In this document: one piece after another, positions 26,123-35,398 of the stretch | Layout of the letters: every line of letters begins with the position of its first letter | How positions within the stretch are numbered: the stretch's first letter is position 1 | Source of the DNA: an uncultured Clostridia bacterium | GTDB taxonomy: Bacteria > Bacillota > Clostridia > TANB77 > CAG-508 | NCBI GenBank assembly: GCA_934167445.1 | Contig: CAKPKJ010000008.1 | Location: 1-56,846 of the forward strand | DNA length: 56,846 bases | Direction of reading: 5' to 3' | The notes under the pieces: generated by a model | Databases searched by the model: none | Told to the model about the DNA's origin: nothing | The model's input: the letters and a program-made list of their open reading frames with translations, nothing else | Program-made: the position numbers and the translations under genes

Positions 26123-27409
26123 TTATTTTATTTTTGCATTTTTAACTAAGAAATCGATTGCTTTTTCTGATTCTAATCCTTGTTTAATGTAATTTTTTAC
26201 ATTTTCATTTTTAAGGAATTCTTCATCATTTTCTTTTCCATAGTTTTTAGCCATTTCTTTCATTTTGTCTTCTACTTCTTTATCTGTTGCTTCTATTTTT
26301 TCTGCTTTTATAACAGCTTCTAAAGCTAATCTTGATTTAATTCCTTCAATTGCTTGAGGTTCATATTCTTTTTTAACTTCTTCTTCGGTTTTACCCATCA
26401 TTTTGAAATATTGTTCTAAGTTTAGACCTTGATATGCTAATCTTTGTTCAAAGTCTTTTAACATATTTTCAACTTCCATTTCAACCATTCCTGATGGTAT
26501 TTCAACTTTAGTTTTTTCACAAAGTGCTTTTATTACAGCATCTTGTGTTTCATATTTAGCTTTTTCTTCATTTTGTTTTGCTTTTTTTGCTTTTATGTCT
26601 GCTTTTAATTCTTTTAAAGTATCAAATTCACTGACATCTTTAGCAAATTCGTCATCTAATTCTGGTAATTCTTTTTTCTTAATTTCATGTAGTTTTACTT
26701 TAAATACTGCATCTTTTCCAGCTAATTCTTTAGAAAAATATTCTTCTGGGAATTTAACTTTTACATCTTTTTCTTCATCAATTTTCATACCAATTATTTG
26801 GTCTTCAAATCCTGGAATAAATGTATTGCTTCCAATTTCTAAGTCATAGTTTTCAGCTTTTCCACCTTCAAATGGAACTCCATCTACAGATCCTTCGAAA
26901 TCTATTGTTGTTGTGTCTCCACTTTCTACTGCTCTATCTTCTACTGAAATTAATCTTGAGTTATGTTCTTGCATATGATGTAATTCATGTTCTATATCTT
27001 CATCTGTTACATTATACTCAACTTTTTTAATTTCTATACCTTTATATTTTGAAACTTCTGCTTCTGGTTTTGTTTGCATTACTACTGTAAATATTAAATC
27101 TTTTCCTTTTTCCATTTGTTTAACATCTACTTCTGGTCTGCTTACAACATCTAATTTATTTTCTTCAACTGCTTCTTCTAATGCTTCTTGTGCTACTTCA
27201 TTAAATGCATCTTCATAGAAAATTTCTGGTCCATAGTATTTTTCTACTATTTGCATTGGTGCTTTACCTTTTCTAAATCCTGGTATATTAAAATATTTTG
27301 CACTTTTGAAGTATACTTTTTTCATTGCATCTTCAAATTTTGCAGCTTCTACTGTTATTTCAAATTTAACTTCATTTGCATTTTCTGTTTTTTCTAATTT
27401 ACAATTCAT
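26123..27409 (-). CDS. tig: Trigger factor
   Basis: Ribosome-bound chaperone and peptidyl-prolyl isomerase. The ribosome-binding signature GFRKGKAP is at about 45-52, the FKBP domain at about 150-245 (GDTTTIDFEG), and the helical C domain follows. ATG 27407-27409 has AAAGGA nine bases upstream; a TTG three codons earlier overlaps the spacing. A promoter TTGCAA-N16-TATAAT lies upstream. Confidence 0.97.
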   Translation of the reverse strand: MNCKLEKTENANEVKFEITVEAAKFEDAMKKVYFKSAKYFNIPGFRKGKAPMQIVEKYYGPEIFYEDAFNEVAQEALEEAVEENKLDVVSRPEVDVKQMEKGKDLIFTVVMQTKPEAEVSKYKGIEIKKVEYNVTDEDIEHELHHMQEHNSRLISVEDRAVESGDTTTIDFEGSVDGVPFEGGKAENYDLEIGSNTFIPGFEDQIIGMKIDEEKDVKVKFPEEYFSKELAGKDAVFKVKLHEIKKKELPELDDEFAKDVSEFDTLKELKADIKAKKAKQNEEKAKYETQDAVIKALCEKTKVEIPSGMVEMEVENMLKDFEQRLAYQGLNLEQYFKMMGKTEEEVKKEYEPQAIEGIKSRLALEAVIKAEKIEATDKEVEDKMKEMAKNYGKENDEEFLKNENVKNYIKQGLESEKAIDFLVKNAKIK

Positions 27410-27575
27410 CTTTTTCAATCCTTTCCTCTTTTCATATAGCGTAATTATTATACCACATTTTTCGCATTTTGCAAGGAATTTTCGATATTTTTCAAAAAAA
27501 GCTTGTTTTTTTATAACTTTTGTGGTAGACTTGTTAATAGTTGTTTATTAAGATAATTTAGGAGGTGCGAAAGAT

Positions 27576-27773
27576 ATGGCAAAATGTGCAATTTGTGACA
27601 AACAACCTGTTCACGGAAACAAACTTAGCATTACTCGTTCTCATATAAGTAAAAGATCTACACGTACTTGGAAACCAAATCTAAGAAGTGTAAAAGCTGA
27701 AATTGATGGAGAAGTTAAAAGAATTCACGTATGTGCTAAATGTTTAAAAAACGGTAAAGTAAAAAGAGCTTAA
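27576..27773 (+). CDS. rpmB: Ribosomal protein L28
   Basis: 65 residues, MAKCAICDKQPVHGNKLS, a zinc-type L28 with two CxxC pairs (CAIC and CAKC). A strong GGAGG precedes it. It is divergent from tig and starts the region syntenic with Bacillus rpmB-spoVM-rpe-rsgA-prkC-prpC. Confidence 0.98.
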   Translation: MAKCAICDKQPVHGNKLSITRSHISKRSTRTWKPNLRSVKAEIDGEVKRIHVCAKCLKNGKVKRA

Positions 27774-27792
27774 TTTATTGTAAGCTCTTTTT
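27762..27792 (+). terminator. Terminator of rpmB
   Basis: AAAGAGCTTA/TAAGCTCTTT stem overlapping the rpmB stop, followed by a T-run. Confidence 0.85.
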
Positions 27793-27830
27793 ATTATTGT
27801 AACAACAGTTTTAATATATATTTTTCAAAC

Positions 27831-28466
27831 TTATTTAGTTTCTTCGTAATGTTTGCAAAATTGTTTTATTGTACAATTTTCACATTGTGGCCTACGAGCC
27901 ACACACGTATTTCTTCCATGCCAAATTAATAGATGATTTATATCTTTTAAATCCTTTTTATCAAATATTTTCAATAAATCTTGTTCTATTTTTATTGGCT
28001 CTTTTTCACTGGACAGTCCTAGTAAATTTGATATTCTTTTTACATGTGTGTCTACTGCAATTCCTTGCGCATCTCCAAATACTTCTAACATTATTACATT
28101 TGCACTTTTTCTACCTACACCTGCAAGACTCATTAATTCCTCCATCGTTTTAGGTACTTTTCCACCAAATTTTGTTAGAACTTGATTAGCACATAATTTT
28201 ATATTTTTGGCCTTGTTCTTATAAAATCCACAAGGATGTATGATTTTTTCTAATTCTTCTATGTCAATATTGGCATATTCCTCTATTGTTGGACATCTAT
28301 TAAATAATTCAGGGGTAGTTTTATTTACTCTTTCATCTGTACATTGTGCTGAAAGCATTACGGCAACTACTAATTCAAATGGTGTCTTAAAATCCAGGCT
28401 ACATCCTGCCTCTGGGTATGTTTTTCTTAATATTTTTACTATTTCTGATGCTTCACTCTTTTTCAT
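27831..28466 (-). CDS. nth: Endonuclease III
   Basis: DNA glycosylase/AP lyase for oxidised pyrimidines in base-excision repair. The helix-hairpin-helix LAGVGRKSANVI carries the catalytic Lys, the Asp lies in VDTHVKR, and the [4Fe-4S] cluster cysteines follow as C-x6-C-x2-C-x5-C near the end. 211 residues, normal. Confidence 0.98.
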   Translation of the reverse strand: MKKSEASEIVKILRKTYPEAGCSLDFKTPFELVVAVMLSAQCTDERVNKTTPELFNRCPTIEEYANIDIEELEKIIHPCGFYKNKAKNIKLCANQVLTKFGGKVPKTMEELMSLAGVGRKSANVIMLEVFGDAQGIAVDTHVKRISNLLGLSSEKEPIKIEQDLLKIFDKKDLKDINHLLIWHGRNTCVARRPQCENCTIKQFCKHYEETK

Positions 28467-28644
28467 TTTTAAAGACTTTCCTTTCTTGTTTTACTTTAGC
28501 ATCACATTGAATTTATTTCTTTAAGCTAAAGCTTATTACTTTAATATATATTCTATAAAATTTCTCCAATTTAGTCAATTCATTATACATAAAAGGAACT
28601 AATAAATATTTCTGCTCATATTATATAAAAAAGGAGGTAGTAGA

Positions 28645-28794
28645 ATGAAACATATATTTCAAAAAACTTTAGCTGTATGCTTAATTGGGCTAGGTCTTGG
28701 CATTTTATTAGTTTTATTGCTTCCTATAACAGGTTGGTTATTTGTTATTGGTGTTGCTGTTATTTGTACAGGATTTATGTGGCTTGCGTGTTAA
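28645..28794 (+). CDS. Small membrane protein upstream of spoVM
   Basis: 49 residues (28645 ATG, 28792 TAA) preceded by AAGGAGG. The protein is almost wholly hydrophobic (LIGLGLGILLVLLLP, then a second hydrophobic run ending FMWLAC), so two short membrane helices joined at the P-I-T-G turn. It ends 15 bases before the spoVM start, with a ribosome site between, so the two should be co-translated. Function unknown; a role at the forespore membrane is a guess from context only. Confidence 0.7.
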   Translation: MKHIFQKTLAVCLIGLGLGILLVLLLPITGWLFVIGVAVICTGFMWLAC

Positions 28795-28809
28795 AAGGAG
28801 GTTTTACAT

Positions 28810-28884
28810 ATGACTATTGTTGTAAAAAAAGTCCCAAAATTTTTAAAGGGATTTGTTAAATTAATATTTGGAATTAAAGATTAA
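28810..28884 (+). CDS. spoVM: Stage V sporulation protein SpoVM
   Basis: 24 residues after AAGGAGG. The core VPKFLKGFVKLIFGIKD matches Bacillus SpoVM (LPKFLGGIVRAMLGSFRKD): the helix-breaking Pro, PKFL and the amphipathic basic helix are kept. SpoVM senses positive curvature of the forespore membrane and anchors the SpoIVA coat basement layer. The Bacillus protein has 26 residues. Its place between rpmB and rpe-rsgA-prkC-prpC is the same as in Bacillus, which strongly supports the call. Confidence 0.9.
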   Translation: MTIVVKKVPKFLKGFVKLIFGIKD

Positions 28885-28899
28885 AATATTATTATTCCA

Positions 28900-28958
28900 T
28901 TGACAAATTTGCTATAAAGATATATATTTTCTATATAAAATATATGGACTTATAGCAA
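28900..28958 (+). promoter_or_regulatory. Promoter with overlapping inverted repeat
   Basis: TTGACA (28900-28905), 17 bases and TATATT (28923-28928). Arms TTGCTATAA and TTATAGCAA (28909-28917, 28950-28958) surround the -10 box with further A/T pairing between. It reads as an operator over the promoter of the bactofilin-like gene. Confidence 0.5.
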
Positions 28959-29004
28959 TTCGTTTTTGTGCAGTCCATCAAATTAAATTATAGGAGGTTT
29001 TTTT

Positions 29005-30216
29005 ATGTTAAAAAACAAAATTACAAAGATTGCTATGATTTTGCTACTTTCTCTATCTCTTATAGTTCCAATTGTAAGAGCAGATGATAATGAAGCAGAA
29101 CCTATTAGCGATACATCTCAGGAAAAAGCTGCAGAAGCAACACAAGGTAATGATGCTACACCTGAAACTACTACTCAAAACTCTAATGATTCAATGAAAA
29201 AGAGTGATGTGTACTTAACAGGTGACAATGTTACGGTTGATTATATTGTTGATGGTAATCTTTTCATCCTGGCAAATACTGTAACTATAAAAGCTCAAAT
29301 TGGTGGAGATGCTTTTATCTGTGCAAAAACTATTAATATAGAAAAGGAAGGTTATATTTTTAGTAATTTATTTGCAGCAGCAAATGAAGTAAATATTTCT
29401 GGTGTTGTATATGACTTATATACTTCAGCTAATACAGTAAATGTAACTGGTTATATCTATCGTGATGTTAGATCCTCATCAGGCACCTTTAAACTTTCAG
29501 GAGTTATTGGAAGAAATGCTTACCTTTCAGCTAAGAATATTGAATTTCCATCAAACGAAGATGGTCAAAGTGAAGTAACTTCTAAAGCTACTATTTATGG
29601 AGATTTAAATTATTCTTCTAATTCTGAAAAAACAGTACCAGATGGAACTGTTAATGGAAATATTAACTATAATCCAATAACAAGCACAACAAATTCAAAA
29701 TCTGTTTCAAATTATATTTTAGCTTTAGGCAGATTTATTGTAACTGTTTTGATTATCTGGTTATTATATTTATGGCTAGCTCCAAAATTCTTAGAAAATG
29801 TTGGAACTTCAGTTTCTAAAAAGATGTTATCTACTGTATGTTCTGGAATTCTAACACCAATTGTTTTTGTTATAGCACTTATCTTACTACTTATCTTAGG
29901 TTTGACTTCAAATATTGCTATAATTGCTTCAATGCTATTTGCTGTATTAATAATGATAAGTGGTGCAACTACTATAATTGCTATGAATAATTTAGTTTGT
30001 CAAAAATTTAAAATAGAAAAAAAGACTACAACATTCGGAATTCTAATTATTACATCTGCTGTAGTTTGGTTACTTGAACTAATACCAATTCTAGGTTCTA
30101 TTGTTAGATTTGTACTTGTTGTAATTGGTATTGGATTATTAGTAAATTATATACTTCCTAGTAGTGAAAAGTCTAATAAAAAAACAAAAAAGACTGAAAA
30201 AGAAAACAAAAAATAA
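29005..30216 (+). CDS. Bactofilin/polymer-forming-like protein with C-terminal membrane domain
   Basis: 403 residues: a signal peptide (1-26), an acidic Thr/Gln-rich linker (27-68), then a repeating beta segment (about 70-225) with turns such as VDGNLFILANTV, IGGDAFICAKTI and VNISGVVYDLYTSANTV, typical of right-handed beta-helical bactofilin-like cores. Four hydrophobic helices follow (about 233-385) and a Lys-rich tail. So an external beta-helix is tethered by a membrane domain. Its role is unknown; envelope organisation is plausible. Confidence 0.7.
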   Translation: MLKNKITKIAMILLLSLSLIVPIVRADDNEAEPISDTSQEKAAEATQGNDATPETTTQNSNDSMKKSDVYLTGDNVTVDYIVDGNLFILANTVTIKAQIGGDAFICAKTINIEKEGYIFSNLFAAANEVNISGVVYDLYTSANTVNVTGYIYRDVRSSSGTFKLSGVIGRNAYLSAKNIEFPSNEDGQSEVTSKATIYGDLNYSSNSEKTVPDGTVNGNINYNPITSTTNSKSVSNYILALGRFIVTVLIIWLLYLWLAPKFLENVGTSVSKKMLSTVCSGILTPIVFVIALILLLILGLTSNIAIIASMLFAVLIMISGATTIIAMNNLVCQKFKIEKKTTTFGILIITSAVVWLLELIPILGSIVRFVLVVIGIGLLVNYILPSSEKSNKKTKKTEKENKK

Positions 30217-30227
30217 TAAAAAAACTA

Positions 30228-30267
30228 AAAAAAATAACTAGTCACTTACCACGACTAGTTATTTTTT
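30228..30267. terminator. Bidirectional terminator between the bactofilin-like gene and rpe
   Basis: AAATAACTAGTC/GACTAGTTATTT perfect stem with A- and T-runs on both sides; the genes converge on it. Confidence 0.85.
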
Positions 30268-30925
30268 ATTCTTTTAATTCATCAATAATAACTTTATAAT
30301 CTTTTGCCATTAATATTGCACTACCTGCAACTAATACATTGGCACCAGCCTCTTTTGCCTTTGAAGCAGTCACCAAATTAATTCCACCATCTACTTCTAT
30401 GTCTATTTCAATGTTATTATTTTTAGTGTATTCTTTTAATTTTGCAACTTTTTCTAAAGTTTCTTCTATAAGTGTTTGCCCACCTTTTCCTGGCTCAACT
30501 GTCATAACTAAACACATATGAATATATGGTAAAAATTCGTATATTTCTTCTATTTTTGTTTCTGGTTTTACTGCTAAACCTACCTTACAATTACATTCTT
30601 TTATATATCTTATATTTTCATATACTTCTTCTTTATTTTTACATACTTCATAATGAAATGTTATTATATTGGGTTCTACTGCTGAGAAGTCATCAATTGC
30701 ATCTTTTACATCTTCTACCATCAAATGAATATCTAGTGGTAAATTTGATATTCTTTTTATATATGATGCATTTTCAAACATCTTTTGATATGTATTATTT
30801 TTAACAAATTTTCCATCCATTACATCTATATGAAAATAATCTGTTTTTGCAACTTCTAATGCAAAAAATGTTTTTGATTCTTCTCCTTTTTTTGTCCCAA
30901 GTATTGATGTTGAAACTTCTACCAT
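30266..30925 (-). CDS. rpe: Ribulose-phosphate 3-epimerase
   Basis: Pentose phosphate pathway enzyme converting ribulose-5-P to xylulose-5-P. TIM barrel with HIDVMDG (metal His, Asp), LDIHLMV, MTVEPGKGGQ and EVDGGI. 219 residues. Its ATG overlaps the end of rsgA by seven bases, so it is translationally coupled. Confidence 0.96.
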   Translation of the reverse strand: MVEVSTSILGTKKGEESKTFFALEVAKTDYFHIDVMDGKFVKNNTYQKMFENASYIKRISNLPLDIHLMVEDVKDAIDDFSAVEPNIITFHYEVCKNKEEVYENIRYIKECNCKVGLAVKPETKIEEIYEFLPYIHMCLVMTVEPGKGGQTLIEETLEKVAKLKEYTKNNNIEIDIEVDGGINLVTASKAKEAGANVLVAGSAILMAKDYKVIIDELKE

Positions 30926-31803
30926 TTTTTCCTTTCCTCCTTTTGCTTTAATTCTTCATATATTTTACAAAATCTATTATATCTTTCTTGTTCTATTTTT
31001 CCCTCTTTTACCGCCTTTTTTATTCCACAACTTTGCTCTTTTATATGTGTACATCCAACAAACTCACATTCAGGTATATATTGCTCAAATTCTTTAAAAT
31101 ACATTGCTAAATCTTTGCTCTCTATTTCTGATATATCAAATGTTGAAAATCCTGGTGTATCCGCTATATATGTGTTTTTATCTATTTCATATAATTTGGT
31201 TGATGTTGTTGTATTCTTTCCTCTTTTATTTTTTTTGCTAATTTCTCCTTCTTGTGTCATTTCATTATCAAATATAGCATTTATTAATGTCGATTTTCCT
31301 ACCCCTGAATTTCCTGAGAATGCATTTATATTATCTTTTAGTTGTTCTATTAGTTCTATTACTCCTTTTTGAGTTTTTGCTTCTGTTTCTATTACTGTAT
31401 ATCCTATATTTTCATATACATTTTTTATTGTTTTAAAACTTTGCTCTTTATCCAAATCTGTTTTATTTAAAACAATTATAGCTTTTATACATAACAGCTC
31501 CGCAAATGCTAATTGCTTATCCAACATTAATAGATCTGGTTTTGGATGCTTACTTGAAACAACTAATACTATTTGCGTTATATTAGCCATTTTCGGTCTT
31601 TTTACATATACACTTCTTTCCTTTATCTTATTTATAACTGCCTTTCTTTCTTGTTCATCTATTATCTCTATTTCTACATTATCACCAACTACAGGTGTTA
31701 TTTCATCTTTTTTGAATTTTCCTCTTGCTGTTGCTTCATAGATTTCTTTATTTGCTTCTACTTTATATAAATTTGATATATTTTCTATTATTTTTCCTTT
31801 CAT
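30919..31803 (-). CDS. rsgA: Ribosome small subunit-dependent GTPase RsgA
   Basis: RsgA checks late 30S maturation. Circularly permuted GTPase: NKTD (G4) comes before GNSGVGKST (G1) and DTPGF (G3). The C-terminal zinc site has C-x5-H-x-x-x-x-x-C. 294 residues. Lies between prkC and rpe as in Bacillus. Confidence 0.97.
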   Translation of the reverse strand: MKGKIIENISNLYKVEANKEIYEATARGKFKKDEITPVVGDNVEIEIIDEQERKAVINKIKERSVYVKRPKMANITQIVLVVSSKHPKPDLLMLDKQLAFAELLCIKAIIVLNKTDLDKEQSFKTIKNVYENIGYTVIETEAKTQKGVIELIEQLKDNINAFSGNSGVGKSTLINAIFDNEMTQEGEISKKNKRGKNTTTSTKLYEIDKNTYIADTPGFSTFDISEIESKDLAMYFKEFEQYIPECEFVGCTHIKEQSCGIKKAVKEGKIEQERYNRFCKIYEELKQKEERKKW

Positions 31804-31889
31804 TCTTCCTCCAAACGGCTATTATTATACAATTCGTCAGGGCAGATATCTGCACCATTTTCCCATTCAATTGATAAGCCTGATATTTT
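31800..31889 (-). pseudogene. Short remnant resembling the C-terminus of a DUF2442 protein
   Basis: A 29-codon open stretch reads GLSIEWENGADICPDELY and stops in an ATGA overlap with the rsgA start. The pattern (W-x-NGADI-x-P-x-x-LY) resembles the end of DUF2442 proteins. There is an upstream stop at 31890-31892 and no proper start, though an ATG with a weak site sits in another frame. Reading it as a deletion remnant is tentative. Confidence 0.3.
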
Positions 31890-31939
31890 TCATAAAACAT
31901 CACTCCAAACCTTTTATATTACATTCTTTTAAAAAAGTC

Positions 31940-31984
31940 AAGAAAAACTTAAATCTGATATAATTTCAGCTTTAAGTTTTTCTT
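31940..31984 (-). terminator. Terminator of the prpC-prkC operon
   Basis: AAGAAAAACTTAAA/TTTAAGTTTTTCTT with an inner CTGA/TCAG pairing, 9 bases after the prkC stop, then a T-run on the minus strand. Confidence 0.75.
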
Positions 31985-31992
31985 ACTATTTT

Positions 31993-34002
31993 TTAATTAA
32001 ATGAAACTGCATCTTGTGAACCATATGTTATTGTTTTGTTTGAAGAAGAATATAGTGTTGCTCCACTTATTGGGTCTGTAATTACTACAGTTATTTGTTC
32101 ACTTTCTCCGTCTTTACCTGATAATGTTATAGAAAAATCAGATTTATTTTTATCTATTCCTGTTCTTGTTTCATTGTTTACTTTTATATTAACTTTTTTA
32201 CTTGTTGTTTCAGTTTCGTTTGCACTTTCTGTGTATCCACCTGTAATTGCTTTTACATTTATATTTACAGTTACATTTTTGCTTTCAGCTACTTTATTTA
32301 CTGTTAATGTTATTGTTGTTCCTTCATCTACAACTTTTCCTGCATCTAAACTTTGTTTTGCAACTTTTCCATTATCTGATGTGCTATCTGCATAAGTTAT
32401 ATTTACTTTTAGGCCTAAATCTGTTAATGTTTTTTTAGCAGTTGCCTCATCTTGACCAATTACACTAACTACAGTTACTTGTTTTATTCCTGTTCCTGTG
32501 CTTACGTGAATTTTTACTGTATCACCTGCATATGCTTCTGCATTTGCATCTGTTTCTTGGCTTATTACGTAACCTTCTTCAACTTTCTTGCTTGTTTCTT
32601 CTATTACTTCTGCTTTCAAGTTTGCTGCTTCTAATGCTTTTATTGCTTCATCTTGTTTCATACCAATAACTTTAGGTACTGTTGTTTTTTCTTGTCCTTT
32701 ACTTACAATAACTTTTATTGTAGTCCCTTCTTTTACCTTTCTATCTGTTGAAGGTGTTGTTGTAAAATCTCCTATTGTGTCTCCATCAACTTTTTGTGAA
32801 ATTACAAATCCTTCTGGTACATCTTTGTTATACTCTTCTTTTTCTATTGAGAATTTTAATTTTTCATTTTCGACTTCTCTTTGTGCCTCATCTTTTGCCA
32901 TTCCAACAACATTTGGTATGTTTACTTCTGGTGGATTAGTTATATTTAATGCCAATATAGTTCCACCTAGGCTTAATGAGAATAATAAAATTAATCCTAT
33001 AAATATACTTAATTTTTTATGATTTTTTATAAATCTTTTTAATTTATTCTCCTTTTTTCCATTTTCAGCTTGATCTTCATTATCTCTATTTTTTACATTA
33101 TTATACATTTCTGTATTTATAACTTGTGTTTGTGCTGTTGGGTCATATTCTTTGTCATCAACAAAATCTCCATTTGGATTTTTTAATGCTTTTCTTAAAT
33201 CTGTTAGCATTTCTGTTGCTGTTTGATATCTTAATGTTGTATCTTTTTGCAATGCTCTCATTATTATTTTGTTGATTGCTATTGGCACATTTGGATTTAC
33301 TTCTATTGGTTCTTCTGGTTGTTCTTGCATATGTTTTAATGCCACAGATACTGGTGTATCTGCATCAAAAGGTACTCTACCAGTAACCATTTCATACATT
33401 ACTACACCTAAAGAATATAAATCAGATTTTGCATCTGTAAAACCACCACGTGCGTGTTCTGGTGAAAAGTAATGTACTGAACCTATTGTTGTTCCAAATG
33501 CTGTTATTGTTGAATTTGAAACTGCTTTTGCTATTCCAAAATCTGTTACTTTCGCAACTCCATCTTCTGTTATTATTATATTATGTGGTTTTATATCTCT
33601 ATGTATAATATTATTTTTATGAGCCATTTCTAGTGCTGAAGCTATTTGAATTGCTACATTTACAGACCATTTCCAAGGTAATGGTCCTTTTTCTTCTAAT
33701 ATAATTTCTTTTAAAGTTTTTCCTTGTATAAGTTCCATTACTATATAATATAAGTTTCCATCTACCCCTACATCATAAATTGACACAATGTTAGGGTGTG
33801 CTAATCTTGCTGCTGATTGTGCTTCTACTTCAAATCTTTTTATAAATTCTTCATCTGTGGTAAATTCATCCCTTAATATTTTTACAGCAACATATCTTTT
33901 TAAAACTTTATCTGTTGCTTTATATACAGTAGCCATTCCGCCATTTCCAACTTTTTCAATTATTTCATATCGATTTCCTAATAGCTTACCTTCTAAATTC
34001 AT
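31993..34002 (-). CDS. prkC: Membrane Ser/Thr protein kinase with PASTA domains
   Basis: 669 residues. The kinase domain (about 10-275) has VGNGGMATVYKA, VAVKIL, HRDIKPHN and DFGIA. A membrane helix lies at about 333-353. Outside are three PASTA repeats (about 360-565), each with a VPxVxGM-like start, which sense peptidoglycan fragments, then about 100 residues of an extra beta-rich domain not in all homologues. Such kinases control cell wall synthesis and spore germination. Cotranscribed with prpC 40 bases upstream. Confidence 0.96.
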   Translation of the reverse strand: MNLEGKLLGNRYEIIEKVGNGGMATVYKATDKVLKRYVAVKILRDEFTTDEEFIKRFEVEAQSAARLAHPNIVSIYDVGVDGNLYYIVMELIQGKTLKEIILEEKGPLPWKWSVNVAIQIASALEMAHKNNIIHRDIKPHNIIITEDGVAKVTDFGIAKAVSNSTITAFGTTIGSVHYFSPEHARGGFTDAKSDLYSLGVVMYEMVTGRVPFDADTPVSVALKHMQEQPEEPIEVNPNVPIAINKIIMRALQKDTTLRYQTATEMLTDLRKALKNPNGDFVDDKEYDPTAQTQVINTEMYNNVKNRDNEDQAENGKKENKLKRFIKNHKKLSIFIGLILLFSLSLGGTILALNITNPPEVNIPNVVGMAKDEAQREVENEKLKFSIEKEEYNKDVPEGFVISQKVDGDTIGDFTTTPSTDRKVKEGTTIKVIVSKGQEKTTVPKVIGMKQDEAIKALEAANLKAEVIEETSKKVEEGYVISQETDANAEAYAGDTVKIHVSTGTGIKQVTVVSVIGQDEATAKKTLTDLGLKVNITYADSTSDNGKVAKQSLDAGKVVDEGTTITLTVNKVAESKNVTVNINVKAITGGYTESANETETTSKKVNIKVNNETRTGIDKNKSDFSITLSGKDGESEQITVVITDPISGATLYSSSNKTITYGSQDAVSFN

Positions 34003-34041
34003 AATTTCTCTCTCCTTAAATAATGTAACCTTGTAAAATGC

Positions 34042-34776
34042 CTATATATTTTTTATTATTATTACTGTTATATTGTCATATCCGCCATTATCATTAGCCA
34101 TTTGAACTAAGTTTTTAGTTGCTTGTTCTATATTTTTCTTTGCCTCTTTAAATATTTCCTCTTGTGACACTAAATTTGTTAAACCATCTGAATTCATAAT
34201 TAATATATCATCTTTTAAAAATCCTTTTACCATTACATCTGGCTCAACAAAAGCATTACATCCAAGTGCTTTCATTAACATATTTTTTTGTGGATGATGT
34301 GCTGCCTCTTCTTGAGTTATTGTTCCATCTTTTACTAATTTTTGCACATAGCTATGGTCTTGAGTTAATTTTCTCATAAACTCTTTTCTTATCCTGTAAA
34401 TTCTACTATCACCTACATGTCCTATAAAAGCCCTATTATTATATATTAAACAAACTTCTAAAGTAGTACCCATTCCTGATAATTCTTTATTTTCTTTTGC
34501 TTTTTCATATACTACCATATTTGCATATTCAATACTACTTCCTATTAGTTGTATAATACTGTCTTTATCTTTTTCTATTTCTTTGAAATTGTTTTCTATA
34601 TAGTTTTTTGCTGATTGTATTGCTAGTTTACTTGCTATTTCTCCTCCGTTGTATCCTCCCATTCCGTCTGCTAACATATATAATTGTACTTCATCTAGTG
34701 AATTAGATATATAAAAAGCATCTTCATTTATTTCCCTTACTTTTCCAACATCTGACTTTGCATATGCTTTTATCAT
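34042..34776 (-). CDS. prpC: PP2C-family Ser/Thr phosphatase
   Basis: 244 residues with the metal-binding motifs DVGKVREINEDAF, LADGMGGYNGGE, GHVGDSRIYR, MNSDGLTNLV and GGYDNIT. It reverses phosphorylation by the neighbouring PrkC and is encoded just upstream, the normal arrangement. Confidence 0.97.
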   Translation of the reverse strand: MIKAYAKSDVGKVREINEDAFYISNSLDEVQLYMLADGMGGYNGGEIASKLAIQSAKNYIENNFKEIEKDKDSIIQLIGSSIEYANMVVYEKAKENKELSGMGTTLEVCLIYNNRAFIGHVGDSRIYRIRKEFMRKLTQDHSYVQKLVKDGTITQEEAAHHPQKNMLMKALGCNAFVEPDVMVKGFLKDDILIMNSDGLTNLVSQEEIFKEAKKNIEQATKNLVQMANDNGGYDNITVIIIKNI

Positions 34777-34913
34777 GAATTCACCTCTTTCCGCTTTTTT
34801 ATATACTATTTTTAACTATATCATTTATACCACAACTTATTGTTTTTTGCAATTAGTTTTTGTATATTTATACTATGCTTTTCATTCTTTTTACATCTCC
34901 ATATACTAAAATT

Positions 34914-34943
34914 AGGGAGTTAAAACTTAATTTTAACTTCCCT
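34914..34943. terminator. Hairpin upstream of prpC
   Basis: AGGGAGTTAAAA pairs with TTTTAACTTCCCT with one bulge. It lies in the 377-base spacer 34777-35154, which otherwise holds no gene that I can see. Confidence 0.45.
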
Positions 34944-34960
34944 AAATACGCTTTTATTTT

Positions 34961-35020
34961 GAGTAGCGTACACTCGAATATATTGTTCGCCATTTTTGCT
35001 GAGTTGCGAAACACTCGAAT
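34961..35020. repeat. Two 20-base direct repeats
   Basis: GAGTAGCGTACACTCGAAT (34961-34979) and GAGTTGCGAAACACTCGAAT (35001-35020). Each has GAGT...ACTC symmetry. Possible regulator sites or decayed element ends. Confidence 0.35.
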
Positions 35021-35154
35021 TATTAAATAGCTTTCTTTATCAGTATATTAATTGTACTATTTTTTATGCCCTTCGTCAACAAATATATGACATTAGTTTT
35101 TTATTTTTAATATCATATATTTAATCTTTAACTTTATCAATCTCACTTAATTGC

Positions 35155-35343
35155 TTACTCCATATTTTTTAAAGCATATTCACATGCTGAAATTACAAAA
35201 CCGTTAAAACTATATTCTTTCTTTTCCTTACCTTCGTTAGCTTTATTTACAATTTCATTAATTTTAGTATTTATTTCTGTTGGAAACCTTATTGATTTAT
35301 AAATATTTGCATCTGATGATTTTTTCATTGTAAATTTTTCCAT
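35155..35343 (-). CDS. Small ribbon-helix-helix-like protein
   Basis: 62 residues: a beta strand (YKSIRFPTEINTKINEIV) followed by two helices (NGFVISACEYALKNM), like the Arc/MetJ ribbon-helix-helix fold. Such proteins bind DNA as dimers. A GAGGTG site precedes ATG 35343. A 17-base palindrome 56 bases upstream, between this gene and the prepilin, could be its operator. Confidence 0.6.
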   Translation of the reverse strand: MEKFTMKKSSDANIYKSIRFPTEINTKINEIVNKANEGKEKKEYSFNGFVISACEYALKNME

Positions 35344-35398
35344 TCATATCACCTCATTAAAATTTATACTTTTTATAGACATTTTAACTGAAATATGA

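Noticed and set aside
34961..35020. CRISPR array
   Set aside because: Only two 20-base units 40 bases apart, without regular spacers or cas genes.
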